A DNA stretch of 64,000 nucleotides from Theristus sp. LFF4_11 (GCA_030248135.1 JASANC010003343.1:1-64000), one strand, 5' to 3'. Counted from the first letter of the stretch, positions 23,201-36,103 are shown. Notes: a model not told the origin generated them from the sequence alone. Numbers and translations are program-made.

Positions 23201-26200
23201 GGAAAGTATATTCTATGTATATGATGCTGCAGAATCTTTAGGTTCATATTATGTGAATGGGAAGTCGTACTCTTTATTATGTGAATGTGCATTGTATCAG
23301 TGTTCCATGTGTTCAACATTATAATATGCACGCATAAAATAATATAATAAAAAACATCGTTTAAAAACCGCTCGCACCAAATCATATGATCTTCATTATG
23401 CTAAATAATATGTACACATGCCACCGTGTACGCGCTCCGTTGCGCGGATGGACATGATAATTTTTGAAAATTTTAAAACACAGCTCATTTTGCGGAACTG
23501 CAAAAACATGCAAACTTTTGAAGAATTCCAGGCCGGCAAGTTCCAGTTATGGTCTGAGATACCCGAATCCTATAGCCACACTTCATTGCAACAATGCGCC
23601 ATGGTGAATCATGTGATCTGCACTCCCCCGAATTCCCAGCGGTCCAATCGAACTCTATTTTGAACATTGTGTACTTCTATTTCAGTCGTCTGAACTATTG
23701 TATTTATGTAGCCCTTATCTCTAAAAAGTCATCGGTGCACGCCGCCATCAATATCAAGTCAAGCATGGTGGTGTAATTGTGCCGGCGGAGGCAAAACGGA
23801 GAAACGGATAAAGGGCATCTACCAGTTTTTAATAAATAATAAAATGCAAAGAGGACATTGTTTTTTTGTCGATGATGTCGGCAAGCAGATGCTGCAACAT
23901 GTGAAAAGTGAGGGAGGGTGGGATGTTCTGTTTTTAAGTTTTATATGCTATTTTGCTGTACCTTATTTTTTGCTGCCGCGAAATTTCCTCTTAAATTAGA
24001 AAATGATGGCAGAATAGAAAAAGCAAGTCAACGTTCCCGCTGGGAATGCGTCAGCTTATTTTCTGATTAGCTTTAAAGCTGTAAAACGGCTAAAAAAGCG
24101 GCGCGTTTTATTGTACGTCAGATTATAGTTTCATCTGGACAGATTAAAAACGAGAAACTCCGGTCCACAAAAACGGTACTTCTGTAAAATATAATTCGCG
24201 TGTACCCAAAACAAGCTGATACATAAAACAGTCCGTTCCAAAAGCGAAAATCCCAAAATGGAAAATTGGAAAACTGAAATCAAGTTTTGTCAGAATGGAA
24301 GTGGCCGGCATTTCCAGAAAAGAATTTTGATGTCGCGCAATAATGTTTTGCGATTTTTTTTCAGATGAGTCATCAAGACCATCATATACATTGCAATGCT
24401 CATTCACATAATGCTTCCGTGATAAACACAGACCGGCAAATAGTCATGCGCATATCTTACTTTTATGTACAGTGCATCTGAAATCGGGAAAAATATAATT
24501 AGTGTTTTTATATCTTGTGACAAAATATTATAAGTTGGCAAAATGGGACACTGAAATAGCGGTTTTCAAAAAAAAATTGACATGAAAAAAACTATTCATC
24601 GGTAAACTAAAAGTGAACTACAGTGTATAATTCATAATCTTCAACTAATCACACAATTTACATTATGTGTTTTTATGCGTTTGAACAAAATCAGGCCAGC
24701 AAACATATAAAAAAGTAATCACGAAGAAAGGTATAGATACAACATGAACACGTTCAAATACATGTGTATGTACAAACGTGTATGGTGTATGCGCATATAT
24801 GTTTTTCTACAAATACAATGTGCTCATGAAAACATGCTCAACAGCGAATGCGGCTGTAGGTGAACCGGTCACCGGAGCTTGCAACAATTACCGGTTTTTG
24901 CATCCGGAAGTTCTTGTACATCCATGAGTTTTACATTTTTTGCGTGATAACATAAAAATGTCAAAAAGCTAGCTGACCTTTTTTTTAAATTCTGCAGCAA
25001 AACTTTCGTGTGAAAAACAAAACAGTTGGTTGGTAGATGCTGGTACTGGTATCAACGATTTTTAAGAGATCCACAATTCAAAATGTTCCGAATATTTATG
25101 CGTAGGATGTAACGTACAAACGAAAAATAATATCTGAAAAGAACCAGCCAGAAAGAATAGAGTGTACTCGGGCTTTTTACATAAAAAATTCTAAGTTTCA
25201 CTTTGACACAATATAAACTTCCACCTGCTTCGGTTTCCACTTTGCACTTAAAGTGAGCAAATGGAAAAATGATAATGCAAAACATGCACATTCAAAGCTC
25301 GTGCGGTGCGCTCATAAAACAACAGAATGGTGAGCCAATGATTGCAGAGCAGTCTGAAACCAAGAACATTTTATGACACCTTTTTCTACAACGGTGTGGC
25401 TACTGCGCACCAAAAACTGAGAAAACCTTGCTACTAAACTTGCTATTATTAAACTTGCTAGTTGCCTGGCCACTAAAACAGACAACTGCGGTATATGCGT
25501 TTTAATCCTAAAACATGTAAAGTGATCTTTAATAGCAACTTTAGTGGCCGCCTTGGTAGCAAAATTTGTAGCAACGTTTTCTCAGTGATCACAAAGTCAT
25601 ATGGTTGTAACATAAACCTTTTGCTCACGACCCTAATTTTAAAAGTCAAATATAATAACCGTAAAGCGCACAAGGCAAGACACCGGGAAAGCCGATAAAA
25701 ACGCACACACCATTTAAGCGACAAGAATACGGGCTCCGGAATGAATATGGGGCATATGAAAAAGGGGCAAACACCATAAACAATCCGCGCAACCTTGGCT
25801 GAAAAAAATTTCCTATATTTGGCTATAAATTTTCGCGGAAAATGTTGAAAATTACGAGCGTTCCTAGAAGGAAAGTGAAAGATGCTGCGTATTATTGGGG
25901 GTGCCACATTTCAAGGCTGAATGGAAAATTTCTGTGTCCTATGGCTCGTCTGTTGCATAATCGTAAATTAAAACGAGTTCCGAAGATTTTTGCGGTTGAA
26001 CGGATTCAGGTTACACGCAAGGATTTTACGGTCCAGTTCTCAAATTTTGCGCTGAAAATCGCATTTACATGTGAATTTTACAGAAAGTAAAGCTGCAATT
26101 GGCATTGCAATATGCACAGAAATCCCAGTGTATCTCTGTAACAGTTTCATCCGAAAGACCGATGTCTAAGTTCAAAGCAACACCAGCATTTGAAACGGTC

Positions 26201-27043
26201 AAAAAACACAGATGAAGTATAATATATTTTAAGAAAAGCTTGGTTGTTGTTGTCAACAACATACAATGTATGCAAAGCTTTCTTCTTAGTTTTTGCTGTC
26301 GATTAGCTGCGCTCGTTTGCAGCAGTCGCGGTGGCATCAAATGCTTGGTGCGCTGGCTGCAAACTGGGAAAAGTCACCCGACCCTTTTAAAGCCAGCTGT
26401 TGTTTCCAATTTGGCTGCTGATTGGATAATGGATAGATACAACATATGTTTGAAACATTCTACTCTTTTCTCCATAATTTGAAGCATGGTTCAAAAGTTT
26501 CAAAAGCGTGGGAAATGCGTAATTTGATACGTTTCCAAGAACTTATTTGCATGCACATATCTTCTCTGATGCATTTGGACTTTCTGATGAGAAATGTCGC
26601 CCTGAAATCGAAGCCAGTCACAGACAGTGTAAAAATAACAGACGTTTAAAAAAGTATATACGCGGCCGGAAGGGGGGGGGAATTGTTACTGAAAGTAGTG
26701 GGGGGGGGGGGGTGAAGCCACTGGCAATTCCCGCTTCTTTGCAGCCTGTTTGTTTAAGGGGTTCCCAACGGGACATTGTACGCGCAGAGTGCAGTAACCG
26801 TTTGTCGCTATTTGCGTTATCTTATGTGTCAAATGTTATCAAATGTGACTGACCACTTCAGCTTCAAAACCGATGTTCTTTTTAAAAAAAAGCTAAGCTG
26901 TTCTTTCGCCGTAACTACGCTACTTTTTTACTACTTGCTAATTGACCAGATAAAACGATGAGAAATTGTGTGAGAGACACATTTCAACTCCATTCTCATT
27001 AAAAATCAATAATCAAATCGAACAGTGCCGCCGCTTTCTCAAG
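20245..27043. other. Gene-poor intergenic region
   Basis: I find no supportable coding exon. Open frames here are short, lack splice-consistent partners and look random. Contents noticed are a TG dinucleotide run at 22902-22920, CA/GT-rich sequence near 21270-21430, and poly-G runs at 26673-26712. The proximal part upstream of 20244 presumably contains the promoter of the coiled-coil gene. Confidence 0.5.
22902..22920. repeat. TG dinucleotide microsatellite
   Basis: About nine uninterrupted TG units in otherwise unremarkable intergenic sequence. Confidence 0.9.
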
Positions 27044-27464
27044 ATGCGCTTCCAGTTGACCGTTGCTCTGCTGTTCGCTGTGCTTCTGTGCGCCAGTAAC
27101 GTTCAACAGTCGTTCGGTGAGTTTCGTTGGTGGTCTAATTGGTGTGCCCTATTTACTCGATAGAAGTTCGGTCCAAAATGACGTCATATGTACCGCAAAC
27201 CTGCCCTGTAATGCAGCACAGCCACCCGGCTTATTCTTTCGCACAGAAGTGAAATTGAATGACGTTATTTCGGTTCGACACGTTGGAATGAATCTACAAA
27301 GCCACATTTGTTAGTGTTCAGTTGGGGAGTTTACCGCTGCTTTTTCAGCGCATTGCCCCGCAGGCCGTGAGGCGAGCGAAGGCAGTCCAAATGGATGCGA
27401 CAACGGCTCGGAGGGTTGCGAAGACGTGGAGGGAGAGGACTTGTGCTGTTGTGACGTGGATTGA
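27044..27464 (+). CDS. Candidate small secreted acidic cysteine-containing peptide, two exons
   Basis: Exon 1 (27044-27116) encodes MRFQLTVALLFAVLLCASNV followed by QQSF and a split Gly codon: a textbook signal peptide with a hydrophobic core at about residues 3-17. A GTGAGT donor follows. Exon 2 (27364-27464, acceptor after CCCCGCAG) continues in phase and adds 32 residues rich in Glu, Asp and Gly, ending in a CCC motif followed by DVD and TGA. Total length is 57 residues. The mature part has five cysteines (one plus one plus three clustered). I do not recognise a family. It could be a secreted effector, neuropeptide-like or metal-binding peptide. A chance open frame with good splice sites remains possible. 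Confidence 0.6.
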
Positions 27465-29104
27465 TGTTTGGAAGCGAGATTGTCAGACTGAATCGTTTTA
27501 CTCTTGTTTCTATTCTAAGTTTACTACCTTGGTGATACTATTTTTCGTTACTGTGTTTACTTCTAAATTCTTTTTTGTGGTTATGGATCCATCCGTGCGT
27601 TTCATGGATAAATTTAGCTAGGAAAGTCGATTCACGAAGTCGTAAACACTGCTGCCCAGCGGTATTTGCGCATTGTATCACAATGAAACCAAACAAGCAC
27701 AGGAGAAAAATTTCAAGGCGAAGCTATTTTCAACTGGATTCACGTGTTTTTTTTGGAAGTACAAGTTATTGAGCTGATACGAGCCACACCACACCAATAC
27801 GAGCCATTTTGAATTCGCACTTTTTTTGGCCGGCCCACGCTGTAGAAAAGTCTATTGTGAATAAAAAATGCTGGTTGTTATTTTTCAGAAGGCAACCAAC
27901 CACACCCAATTCGAAGCCCCTGATCCAGACCAGTGCAACTACACAGGCCAGGGACATCAAGGGAAAGCGAAGACGGTGAATTGATTTCGGACTGCCAGTT
28001 TGTGAACAGTGTCTATTGTTGTTTACAAAGTTCTTGGCTCATGATAGATTTTCTAGTTCTTTTGACCGGTAACCGGACCGGACCTTTCACCGATGGGCAT
28101 TTCGCCGACTGACCTTTCACAAAAGGGCAGTTCACCGATCGGGTTTCTTTGATTATATGGATGATTTCTGTTGGTAATACGTGTTGTTGTGTTGTGTCTG
28201 TTCATCTATGAATTTGGAAGAATACAGCGATGAACTTGCAAGAACACGTGAATGGTTGGTTCACCAATACCAAGCTTACAAGTTTACAATGTCACACCAA
28301 AAAAACGCTGGAAACAGCAAACCCACAAATAATTGGAAATATGTACCTGAATTAATTTGCAATGCAACTGACAACAGAAAAAAAAAGTTTTTTAACAATG
28401 ATGATATCAAAAACAACCGAATACTCACAATTTAGATTTCAAAACACTGTTGAAAAATTCTATTTAAGCAACTACATGTTGTCGCACAACAAATGTTGAA
28501 GAAACGTCTGATCAACTTCGAAATTGATCAAAAAGTAATAGACAAAACATGACAAAGAAACCGGGATAGTGCTGACAAGAAGAATAATCACAACAGCAAG
28601 TGACCCTGATTTTGGAATCTGGAGCAACGCTTTTGATCACGCACACCGATCGAGCGAAAACTTCAAATAACTGGAGAAACAAATATTGTAAACAACGTGA
28701 AAACACAGACGAAAACCAACGAATCTCATCTTATAACCACATCTCACAGCACAGTGAAATCAAAAAAACCCACTTGCTGATAAGACAGAGGATAAAGGGG
28801 CATTCATGAGGCAGTATTTGGTGACCGCGTAGCTATGTTTTAACACAACTACGCTTCACTGAATACTGCTTCGTGAATGCCGCTTAACGATTCAGCTAGT
28901 AAGTTAGAGAATGACGACAATGATGGTTGTGACAAAAACAAAAAAGAAGACAAAACAAAAAACCAGAGCCAGACGTGACGAAATAAACTGAACACATAAC
29001 GCCAAAAAACTGCAAACACCCAACACTGAAGCATACATTCTAAGTCAAATAAAGTCGATTGAATCAACAATCCAGAAAACCAAGCAAAAACCAGCACTGC
29101 AACT
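27465..29104. other. Intergenic region, one hairpin
   Basis: No gene is supported. Around 28060-28145 there are short similar units (CCTTTCACCGATGGGCA and CCTTTCACAAAAGGGCA) that may be remnants of a repeat. A strong inverted repeat lies at 28799-28881 and is listed separately. Confidence 0.4.
28799..28881. repeat. Imperfect hairpin, about 33-bp arms
   Basis: The left arm 28799-28832 and the right arm 28849-28881 are complementary over about 33 bp with a few mismatches and one bulge, around a 16-base loop. The size fits a miRNA precursor or a tiny foldback element. The ATTCATGA core recalls the repeat at 32733 and 37968, which favours a transposon remnant. Confidence 0.5.
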
Positions 29105-31603
29105 TCACATGATCTCGATCACCTTAAGCACAGGCGCCACAGCCAACTGACAGCCACCAATCAGCGTTTCGCTCACACTCACTTCACTGCCACAGTTTTC
29201 GTCGTCGTCGGCTGCTTTCACCGAATCCGGTTTCGCGGCCGTCACGGTTGGTTTGCTCGCATTCCGATTTCCAGCTTCATCCATCATCTCGCTCAACTCG
29301 CCCGTCTGGCCGTCCAATTCGATCCGGTTTGACTCGGTTTTCTCGTCGCAGTCCTGTGAAAAGCGAATTGATTATTGGAAATGGGCAGTTTGCCCGCTGG
29401 TCGGCCACAAAAGTAGTGACAATAACATTTAGCAAGAGAATGTCTCCAGCGAACACGCTGATTGGCTGCACTCAAATCAAAGTGAAATGCGCAGTTTCAA
29501 CTCAAATCTAAGTTCATTGCTTTGACGTTTCCTCACATGTTTTCTTCTGCTCCCAAACCCCAATGGCTGAAAACATGGCCAAACTTAAATAAAATATATA
29601 AAAAAACCGCAATTCCACCGGCTTTCCAGCACCGACGTCGCACAACGTCAGCATCGTGTGGAACCGCTCGTCGAACTCGGCCGACACGAGCTCGGTCATG
29701 TCGATCTGCTGCTCGATGACGCGCACTGCAAGACGCGCACGGTGAATGGGAAAATGAATGAAATCATAGTGCATGGTGGATCGCTGCTGGCTTGGGTGCA
29801 GCACCGCTTCACACTACTCCAAGAGCACACAGTGCTCAAGCACACCACCACGTGCACAGCGCCACTGACCGCGCAGGTCGCGTGCAGCCGTGGCCAACTG
29901 GTCGATCGCCAACTGCATGCGCACGCAGCTGCGGTGTGCGTCGATCAGTTGCGCCGCCGTGCGCTCGATGTCGTCCGTCCAGCATTTCTCGATCTCGCTG
30001 TTCGCCGGCGTCAACGGCGCCAAACGAGGCGGGCACGCTGGCTTTTTGACGCAAAACGCAGCAGGCGGAGGCAGCGCTCGCGTCGGTGGCTCCCTGGTGA
30101 CACGGTGGTCTCGTTTGTGTGGGTGACACAAAACTGACAGTGGGGTAAATGATGAATCGCAATGGGACAGAAATCTCACGAGTTACCCACGAAAAGGGAA
30201 GAATGAAATAGCCCAGAGACTGCTTGCACGCACTGTTGCTGCGTTCCATCGGCTGCCGAAACCGCGTTCAGCTTCCACATCCTTCATTCACTTACACAGA
30301 GAACAAACATCCTCAGCCAATCACAGTTTTGTACATTTTAATCAAACACTATCATTCATTATACAATACAAAATTATAAATTACGATCAAACGTGTCGAA
30401 GACACCACTCACTGGGCGCGATGTTTGCGTTGGTGTTTGTTCTTCGCCGGCGACGGCGGAGGCACGAGCATGACAGTCTGATTCTGTTGACGCAACGGCT
30501 GCACACTGCCGGTCGCTGCTGATGTGGTGGTGTTTTGAATGTTGAATCTATTTTGATGCACTTTCTCTTTCTGGATTGTTTTTTTTTCAGTAATTCGCCG
30601 CGTTCACAATACAATAAGCGAAAGAAACACGGCCTTTCTATAATCACAGAAAACATCCGCAATGGAAATCGGCTTCCCTCTTTCGAGAAAGCTGTTTGTT
30701 ACAAAACAATCTGCTCAATGCTGTTCTGCATTAATGATCTGCTGATCTCAATCTGTTAGCGTCCACAAAAAACCGAACAAGTCAATAAAATCGGAAATCG
30801 GTAAATAAAATTCCAAATTGCAAGAATCAAAAGAAAACAGACCAAGTGGACTGGGCGGAGGAGGGAGGTGCGTCTGCGTTGGATCGACCACCCGCTGCAG
30901 TGTCGTCCGGCCCGCGAACATTGGGCTGGTCGTGTCTGCAGAATGCAATCACAATCATAAAACCAAAAACACCTCGTGGATAGCACTAATTTTCTTCGCA
31001 AATATGCTGCGTTCCAGTCCAGGTTGTGTCCAGTCAACTCAGTAATGTCCATGCAGTGTGATTGGCGTTGGCGATCACTTGAAAACACATTCAGGCTGAA
31101 GGTTTGGAGCCCAGTTGAGCAGTGACCCATGCTCGTCGGTGCAGGCAGCACGGTGACACCAACGACAGCTGCTGCTGCATCCATCGAGGGCGAGGCGCAA
31201 ACGGGCGGATCGACGACGACGCGTTTCGTTGCACCATCACTGCCGTACTGATTTGCAGCCTTCAACACGCTCTTCGTCTGAAAAACGCCCTTTTCAAATG
31301 CGGATTGCGCGGCAGATAGCAACACTGATTAACTGGTAACTTTGATCAGTTAACTGAGCAACTCCTTTTCAGCTTGACCACTTTTTCGCTTTTGTTCAAA
31401 GTTTGAACGTTTCATTTGGATTATGAAAAACGCGAACATATTATAGAGACAGAGAAAAGTTATAATCAAACAAAAAACACAACAAACTGCATTTTTTGTC
31501 AATTTTCTGTGTTTTTTACCTTTAGGTTTGGACTTCCTGCTCCGGTCAATTGGTGATCGAGCTTCAATCGTTTTTGTGGTGGCGCTTGCAGAATGGCAGC
31601 CAT
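29105..31603 (-). CDS. Unrecognised protein, probably nuclear, eight exons
   Basis: The start is ATG at 31603; exon 1 (31520-31603) encodes MAAILQAPPQKRLKLDHQ and ends in phase 0. Following exons lie at about 31130-31280, 30858-30949, 30411-30519, 30190-30240, 29870-30082, 29620-29728 and 29105-29355. Intron phases can be joined without a stop, giving about 350 residues. The N-terminal half is rich in Pro, Ala and basic residues (KRLKL and KNKHQRKHR, possible nuclear signals) with repeated PPPPSP-type motifs. The middle has a helical segment, IEKCWTDDIERTAAQLIDAH, continuing to a second helical exon with VIEQQIDMTELVSAEFDERF. The C terminus is acidic. I do not recognise the family. The exon near 30190-30240 is the least certain. 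Confidence 0.65.
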
Positions 31604-31679
31604 TTTCGTTGAAGCTTTCAGGAACACTCTTTTTGTGGCGGGTGGATGGTTGGTAACAAACAGCAAATGGTGTTTGTTT

Positions 31680-32345
31680 TAGGGTTGTTAAACAATAATC
31701 AATTTTTTTAAAGTGATTAAAAAAACAAAAATGCCGATTTAAAAAAAATCAAAAAAATTTCCTCTAATTGTTAATATGCCCTGAAAACCTCAATTTTGGC
31801 ACAATTTTTCAAAAGTTTAACAAAAATTTTCTTTGATATTACCTCGTAAAACCGTCAGCAGTCCATTTTGGACCGTTTTACCGACTGATTTCAGGCTTCA
31901 ACAACATCTGCGATAAAGTTTTTAAGCGTCCCAAAGGTTGGCTTGCCATTTCCGATGCAGATAAGGTGACGATTCGCCTCGCAATCTAAATTTGAGCGTC
32001 TGAGCTGCTCCGTTTGCAAGCGTTACGTTGTCTGGTTGCTGTTTCGTGTACTGCCGTCGCGACACATCATCAGAATTGATCGAATTTCAAGCCGGTATGT
32101 GTATTTTCACTTGGGCTGGGGACAATTAGTGACGTTATGGGGGTCAAAAAAACACAAGAAGAGGTGTGGTAACGGTTTGGAAAAGGGGTAAATGAGAGGT
32201 CACCCAAACAAAATCTGGAAAGTTCCGCCATACGGGAGTCATACGGGAGGCGATTGCACATCAAATGTGGTTCTTCGTCGAACTCCCTGGTTAATTCAGC
32301 ACAACTTTGATTTTTGAAATTCAAAAAAAAAATTTAACAACCCTA
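31680..32345 (-). mobile_element. Family Y hAT-like element, reverse copy
   Basis: This is the reverse complement of the body of the copy at 155-849. It starts TAGGGTTGTTAAAC and ends TTTAACAACCCTA. The 5' flank does not match the 3' flank because another repeat fragment directly follows, so no duplication could be confirmed. It lies 77 bp upstream of the start codon of the 29105-31603 gene. Confidence 0.75.
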
Positions 32346-32725
32346 CTAACCCCCCCGCCCACGGTACTGCCCCCATGCGGAGGTCTCGGGTGCTCTGGGG
32401 TGTACCCCCCCCCCACCCCCCCCCCACGTCTTCGGTACTGGCGGGCGGGTCCCCTACTACTAACTACCTAAAGGTAAGGTTAAGGGAAAAATTCCAGATT
32501 TTTTTTAAATTAAAAAAAAATTAATTTTTTACAAGTTAGGTTCGTTCAAAGCGTCTCGTCGAGCTGAGTTCAGCTAGACTATTTTCAGAACGATCCGAAG
32601 AACTATAAGAGCGAAAATCGTGTTTTATTGAAATTTTGTCCATTTCATAGAGAAATTTCATATAATTGCATTTTCGCAATAAAATTTCTGTCCAACTAAA
32701 AAAAATATGCCTTCGAAATAGCATT
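32346..32725. repeat. Fragments of repeat families Z and X
   Basis: 32346-32460 matches the G/C-tract termini of element Z (50318-53073), with CGGTACTG motifs and the shared CTCGGGTGCTCTGGGGTG. 32461-32725, beginning GGTAAGGTTAAGGG, is the reverse complement of the right end of element X (about 49910-50145), including CGTCTCGTCGAGCTGAGTTC. Confidence 0.6.
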
Positions 32726-32732
32726 TTCTTTA

Positions 32733-32840
32733 GCGCCATTCATGGAGGTTGAAGCGCTTGAGTCATTTCGTTTTACATTCATGAATCAAAAACATCACAG
32801 CTTCACGTGTCAAAGAGACGCCTGCGCTTCAGCGCATTCT
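32733..32840. repeat. GCGCCATTCATGGAGG repeat, copy 1
   Basis: About 110 bp starting GCGCCATTCATGGAGG and containing TCATGAATCAAAAA. The reverse complement of a similar sequence lies at 37968-38105. Confidence 0.55.
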
Positions 32841-34283
32841 TTTATTATTCTATTTACAGTGTTATGTGAAAGTGTTCATAAAATTTTGATCATCGTTTAT
32901 ACGTGAACAAACCATGCACGTTTTCGACAAAAAAATCTAAGTTATGCATTTTGCAGGATACCGTATTTTCACACGTTTGAAACTTTTTCTAAAACCTTGT
33001 CTCGTTCAATTGCGATTTTACGACCACAGATGACGACAATGCCCATTAAAATACAAAAAGATAAGTCAAGCACACATGTGGCTTGTATGATGTGGTACAG
33101 AGAGAAAGATAAAATGCACAGATAAACTTGTTAAGATGATAAACTTGTTTGTGACCTGTTTTGTTGCCCGAATTGTACATTTTTGTATGACATTTTAGTC
33201 AACGTATTAGTCAATAACGTGTCTAACCTTTTTCAACGCATGTTTGTTCAGTTCATGATCGTTCATATATAAGCTGCAAAATGCAACAGATTGCTTCAAA
33301 AGTTACCCAGCGGTCGACTTTTATTTTTATTCTGTTTTGAAAGTTGTTGAACAAATTGGTTGGTTGTCTTTAGTTTGAGAAACCGTGGATGCCTGGTAGG
33401 AATGTGCTGGTGGCATTCTTCTTTTTCAGCGTGCTTTTGTTTTGTTTTTCAGCGAATCAGCTGTGTGCACGGGTTGTTGTTGCACTCAAAGTAGTGTGTT
33501 CTGCCATGTACAGGTGTTTGCTTGCATCACGTGTTCCATCCATGCAGCAAGGGCAATATCTGCCCATGAAATAAGTTGTATTGTTGTTGCTAAACAACGA
33601 CAAACATGCATGAGTTTGAAGCCAACATCGCTGTTGTTATTCATGGAGCATTGATTAACAGATTGCGAGTGCTCTGGCAAACGGCCGGTCATTATTGCCA
33701 GATTACAGTCCTTTTTGCAATAAACTGTGCCGTTTACTCTGTGCGACACGGCTTTCAGGGCACATGATTTTTTTCCAACCTTCCGACGGCGCCAATTTCA
33801 GGCCATCATGTGATCGATCACGTGATTATATCAAAAGACCGATTTTTTCCCATGGATCCGTTTTCAGACGCAAAACACATGTGAGAGGAACCTGTGACAA
33901 ACCTCGTTTAAAGTTCAAGTTTTCCTCTTTTGAAAAACAACCACAAACTTGTCAACAAATGTCAGCGCTTACTGAACAACAAAAAGTTGCTGAACAACCA
34001 GCGGTTCTTCAACATAAACAACAGCTGGCAAGTCAAAAGTTTGAGTCTGGCAGCCGAAAACTTGCATAGAGTCACCAGTTTCGTTGATTACGTTGATTTG
34101 CATCAAGTTTTGTGTATCAAGTAAGTGTTCTTCAGTGTGCTGAATGTATCGGCAGATGCCAGAAATCCCAAACAACAACATAAGCTGACCGTCGTTAATT
34201 ATCACTCTCACAGAACAAAGCGTTTGTAAAATACTCAGTTTTCAAATCACAATTCTCAGAAAACATGCTGACACCGATGGACG
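32841..34283. other. Intergenic, no gene supported
   Basis: Several short frames occur (for example 33389-33574, with a hydrophobic start) but none has splice or family support. The region just upstream of 34284 is the likely promoter of the membrane-protein gene. Confidence 0.4.
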
Positions 34284-35198
34284 ATGACCGATGAAATAGC
34301 GACAGCAGCAGTAAATGCAGCATCGCAGCAACCAGCCTCCACCTCGCACACGGATGACACTAAAATTCCAGTCATGACGAGCAAGGACGAGCCGAAATGC
34401 CTCTGCGGTCTGTGCTCCGTCACGACCGGCTCAATCATAATCGGCATCGGAGAATTTCTCATCATCTGCCACACCTTGATTTTCGCCTTTTCCAACTATT
34501 CCGCAGGCGAAGACCGCTATAAACTGTATAATAAGATTTTCGCAAAGGTTAGCTGCTTTTTCAACGCAGCATTTTCAATTTACCGCGTTTTTTCGTTTGT
34601 CACTTTTTAGGTTTCTCATGTACTTTTTTTACGTGGCTGAAACAGCATATCAGCACCAAGCATCTTTCTAAGGTGCTTGCTGCAAAAGGGAAGTTGCAAC
34701 TTTTCTCGGCGATTTCTTCCAACAGCAGTCGATCATGTGCAGGTGATCAAATACGACTACCTGCTGCCGCTGGCGGTCGTGCAGCTGCTGTGGCTGGTCG
34801 TCTGCATCATCCTGATCATCGGCGTCAAGATCCGCGTGCACGTGCTGCTGGTGCCGCACGTGCTGGTGCAGGTGATCGTGATCGTCAGCGGCGCCACACT
34901 GATCGTGGTGGCCGTCTACAACATGCAGTCCGTCGACGAGGTCTCGTGGGAGCTGATGGCCGCACTGACGCTGTGTGCGCTGGTCACCGTCTCAGAGCTC
35001 TACCTGACGTACGTCGTCGCGCAGGCGTTCCGGTATTTGAAACGCTTACGGGTGATTGTCGAGAATGAACGCAGATGGCTCGGCTACGACCAGAGTTGGA
35101 GGGGCTGGACGAGGCCGCACAGTGTCGCACTCGACTCGGTCACGCGGTTCGCCACCGGCCGGTCGAGGTCGGCTGGAACGGTCCTGCAGAGATATTGA
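34284..35198 (+). CDS. Four-transmembrane protein, LAPTM-like
   Basis: Exon 1 is 34284-34547 and exon 2 is 34743-35198. The intron is in phase 0, from AAG/GTTAGC to GTGCAG/GTG, giving 239 residues. The N terminus is polar. CLCGLCSVTTGSIIIG then leads into membrane segment 1 (about residues 46-68), a Cys pattern close to the CCxCCHVRTGTIILG start of LAPTM4-type lysosomal proteins. Segments 2, 3 and 4 follow at roughly 94-115, 120-145 and 155-180. The C-terminal tail is basic and probably cytosolic (ENERRWLGYDQSWRGW). LAPTM proteins sit in late endosomes and lysosomes, and I infer a similar topology and place. Exon 2 is markedly GC-rich compared with exon 1 and the flanks. Confidence 0.85.
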
Positions 35199-35946
35199 AG
35201 TTTCTTTTTTTTGTTTGTTCTTGTGATGTTCAAGAGGTTGTTCGATATACGGGGCTGTGATGTGATATCAAAAGAAACATCCAAGCAATATAAGCTTTGT
35301 CTTCAAGTATTATGATTTTACTGTGCGCTTTTTCACTACCGGTGAAACAAACGGCGATTTCAAAACTGCAACTGAAATACGATTATCTGTGGTCGTGGTG
35401 GACATTTCGGACGTTAAAATTTACAAAATAAAAACCACTTCGTGGTTATCATAGCTATTTTTTGCAGACATGTTACGAAGATAATACAACCATTCATTGC
35501 CGTATAATAAGGCTTGAAGTTTAGATTAGAGAAGTACAGGAACTAACTTACAAATAACTCATTCATTAGTATTGCACAAGACAGCCAGTGGAGTCAATAT
35601 GGTACTAGAAATCAACAGCTCAACAGATCTGACAAGACAAAATAAAACAAACACATTTCTAGACTGAAATGTAGACTAGCCCAAAAAACACAATCGTAAT
35701 TTCACTTGAAATGGCACCCCTTTAACAAACTACTGATCAATAAAAAGGCAAAAACAGTCGAGCTGACTTGCTGAAGGTTTTAAACTTTGAATTTTCAAAC
35801 CAAACTAGCTCGTTTCGTTCATGGGATGACCCATAAAAACAAAATAAAGCATCATTTATAATCGAGAATTCTCTTCACACAAGAAATTAATTAACAACAC
35901 ATTTGTTCCGAAACACGGGTGAAATAATGCACAAACATGGAACGTA
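35199..35946. other. Intergenic, AT-rich, no gene seen
   Basis: 3' flank of the membrane-protein gene. No coding or RNA gene is supported. Confidence 0.4.
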
Positions 35947-36103
35947 CAGTCGAACTCAAAATTATAGACAATCAGCTGACTGGTTGGTGATCATACTTTC
36001 TGTGCAGGACAGACTCCGCCTCCACAGCAATGCGTACACAGGAAGCAAGCATCACGAGATGACCATCCAATCAGCTGATTGCCTATAATTTAGAGTTTGA
36101 CTG
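35947..36103. mobile_element. Short CAGTC MITE with TA duplication
   Basis: The element is 157 bp with inverted arms starting CAGTCGAACTC and ending GAGTTTGACTG, flanked by TA at 35945-35946 and 36104-36105. The arms pair for about 50 bp, including CAATCAGCTGA. A second copy is at 46958-47180 and a partial one lies near 43774-43905. Confidence 0.8.

Noticed and set aside
25473..25907. 144-residue minus-strand frame in the gene-poor region
   Set aside because: Composition is random-looking, there are no family motifs and no splice-consistent neighbours.
29658..30137. 159-residue + strand frame
   Set aside because: Antisense to two exons of the 29105-31603 gene. GC-rich exon composition keeps the opposite strand open.
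34673..35068. 131-residue + strand frame overlapping the four-TM gene
   Set aside because: Shifted frame of exon 2, Arg/Ala-rich by composition only. The chosen frame has four clean membrane segments.
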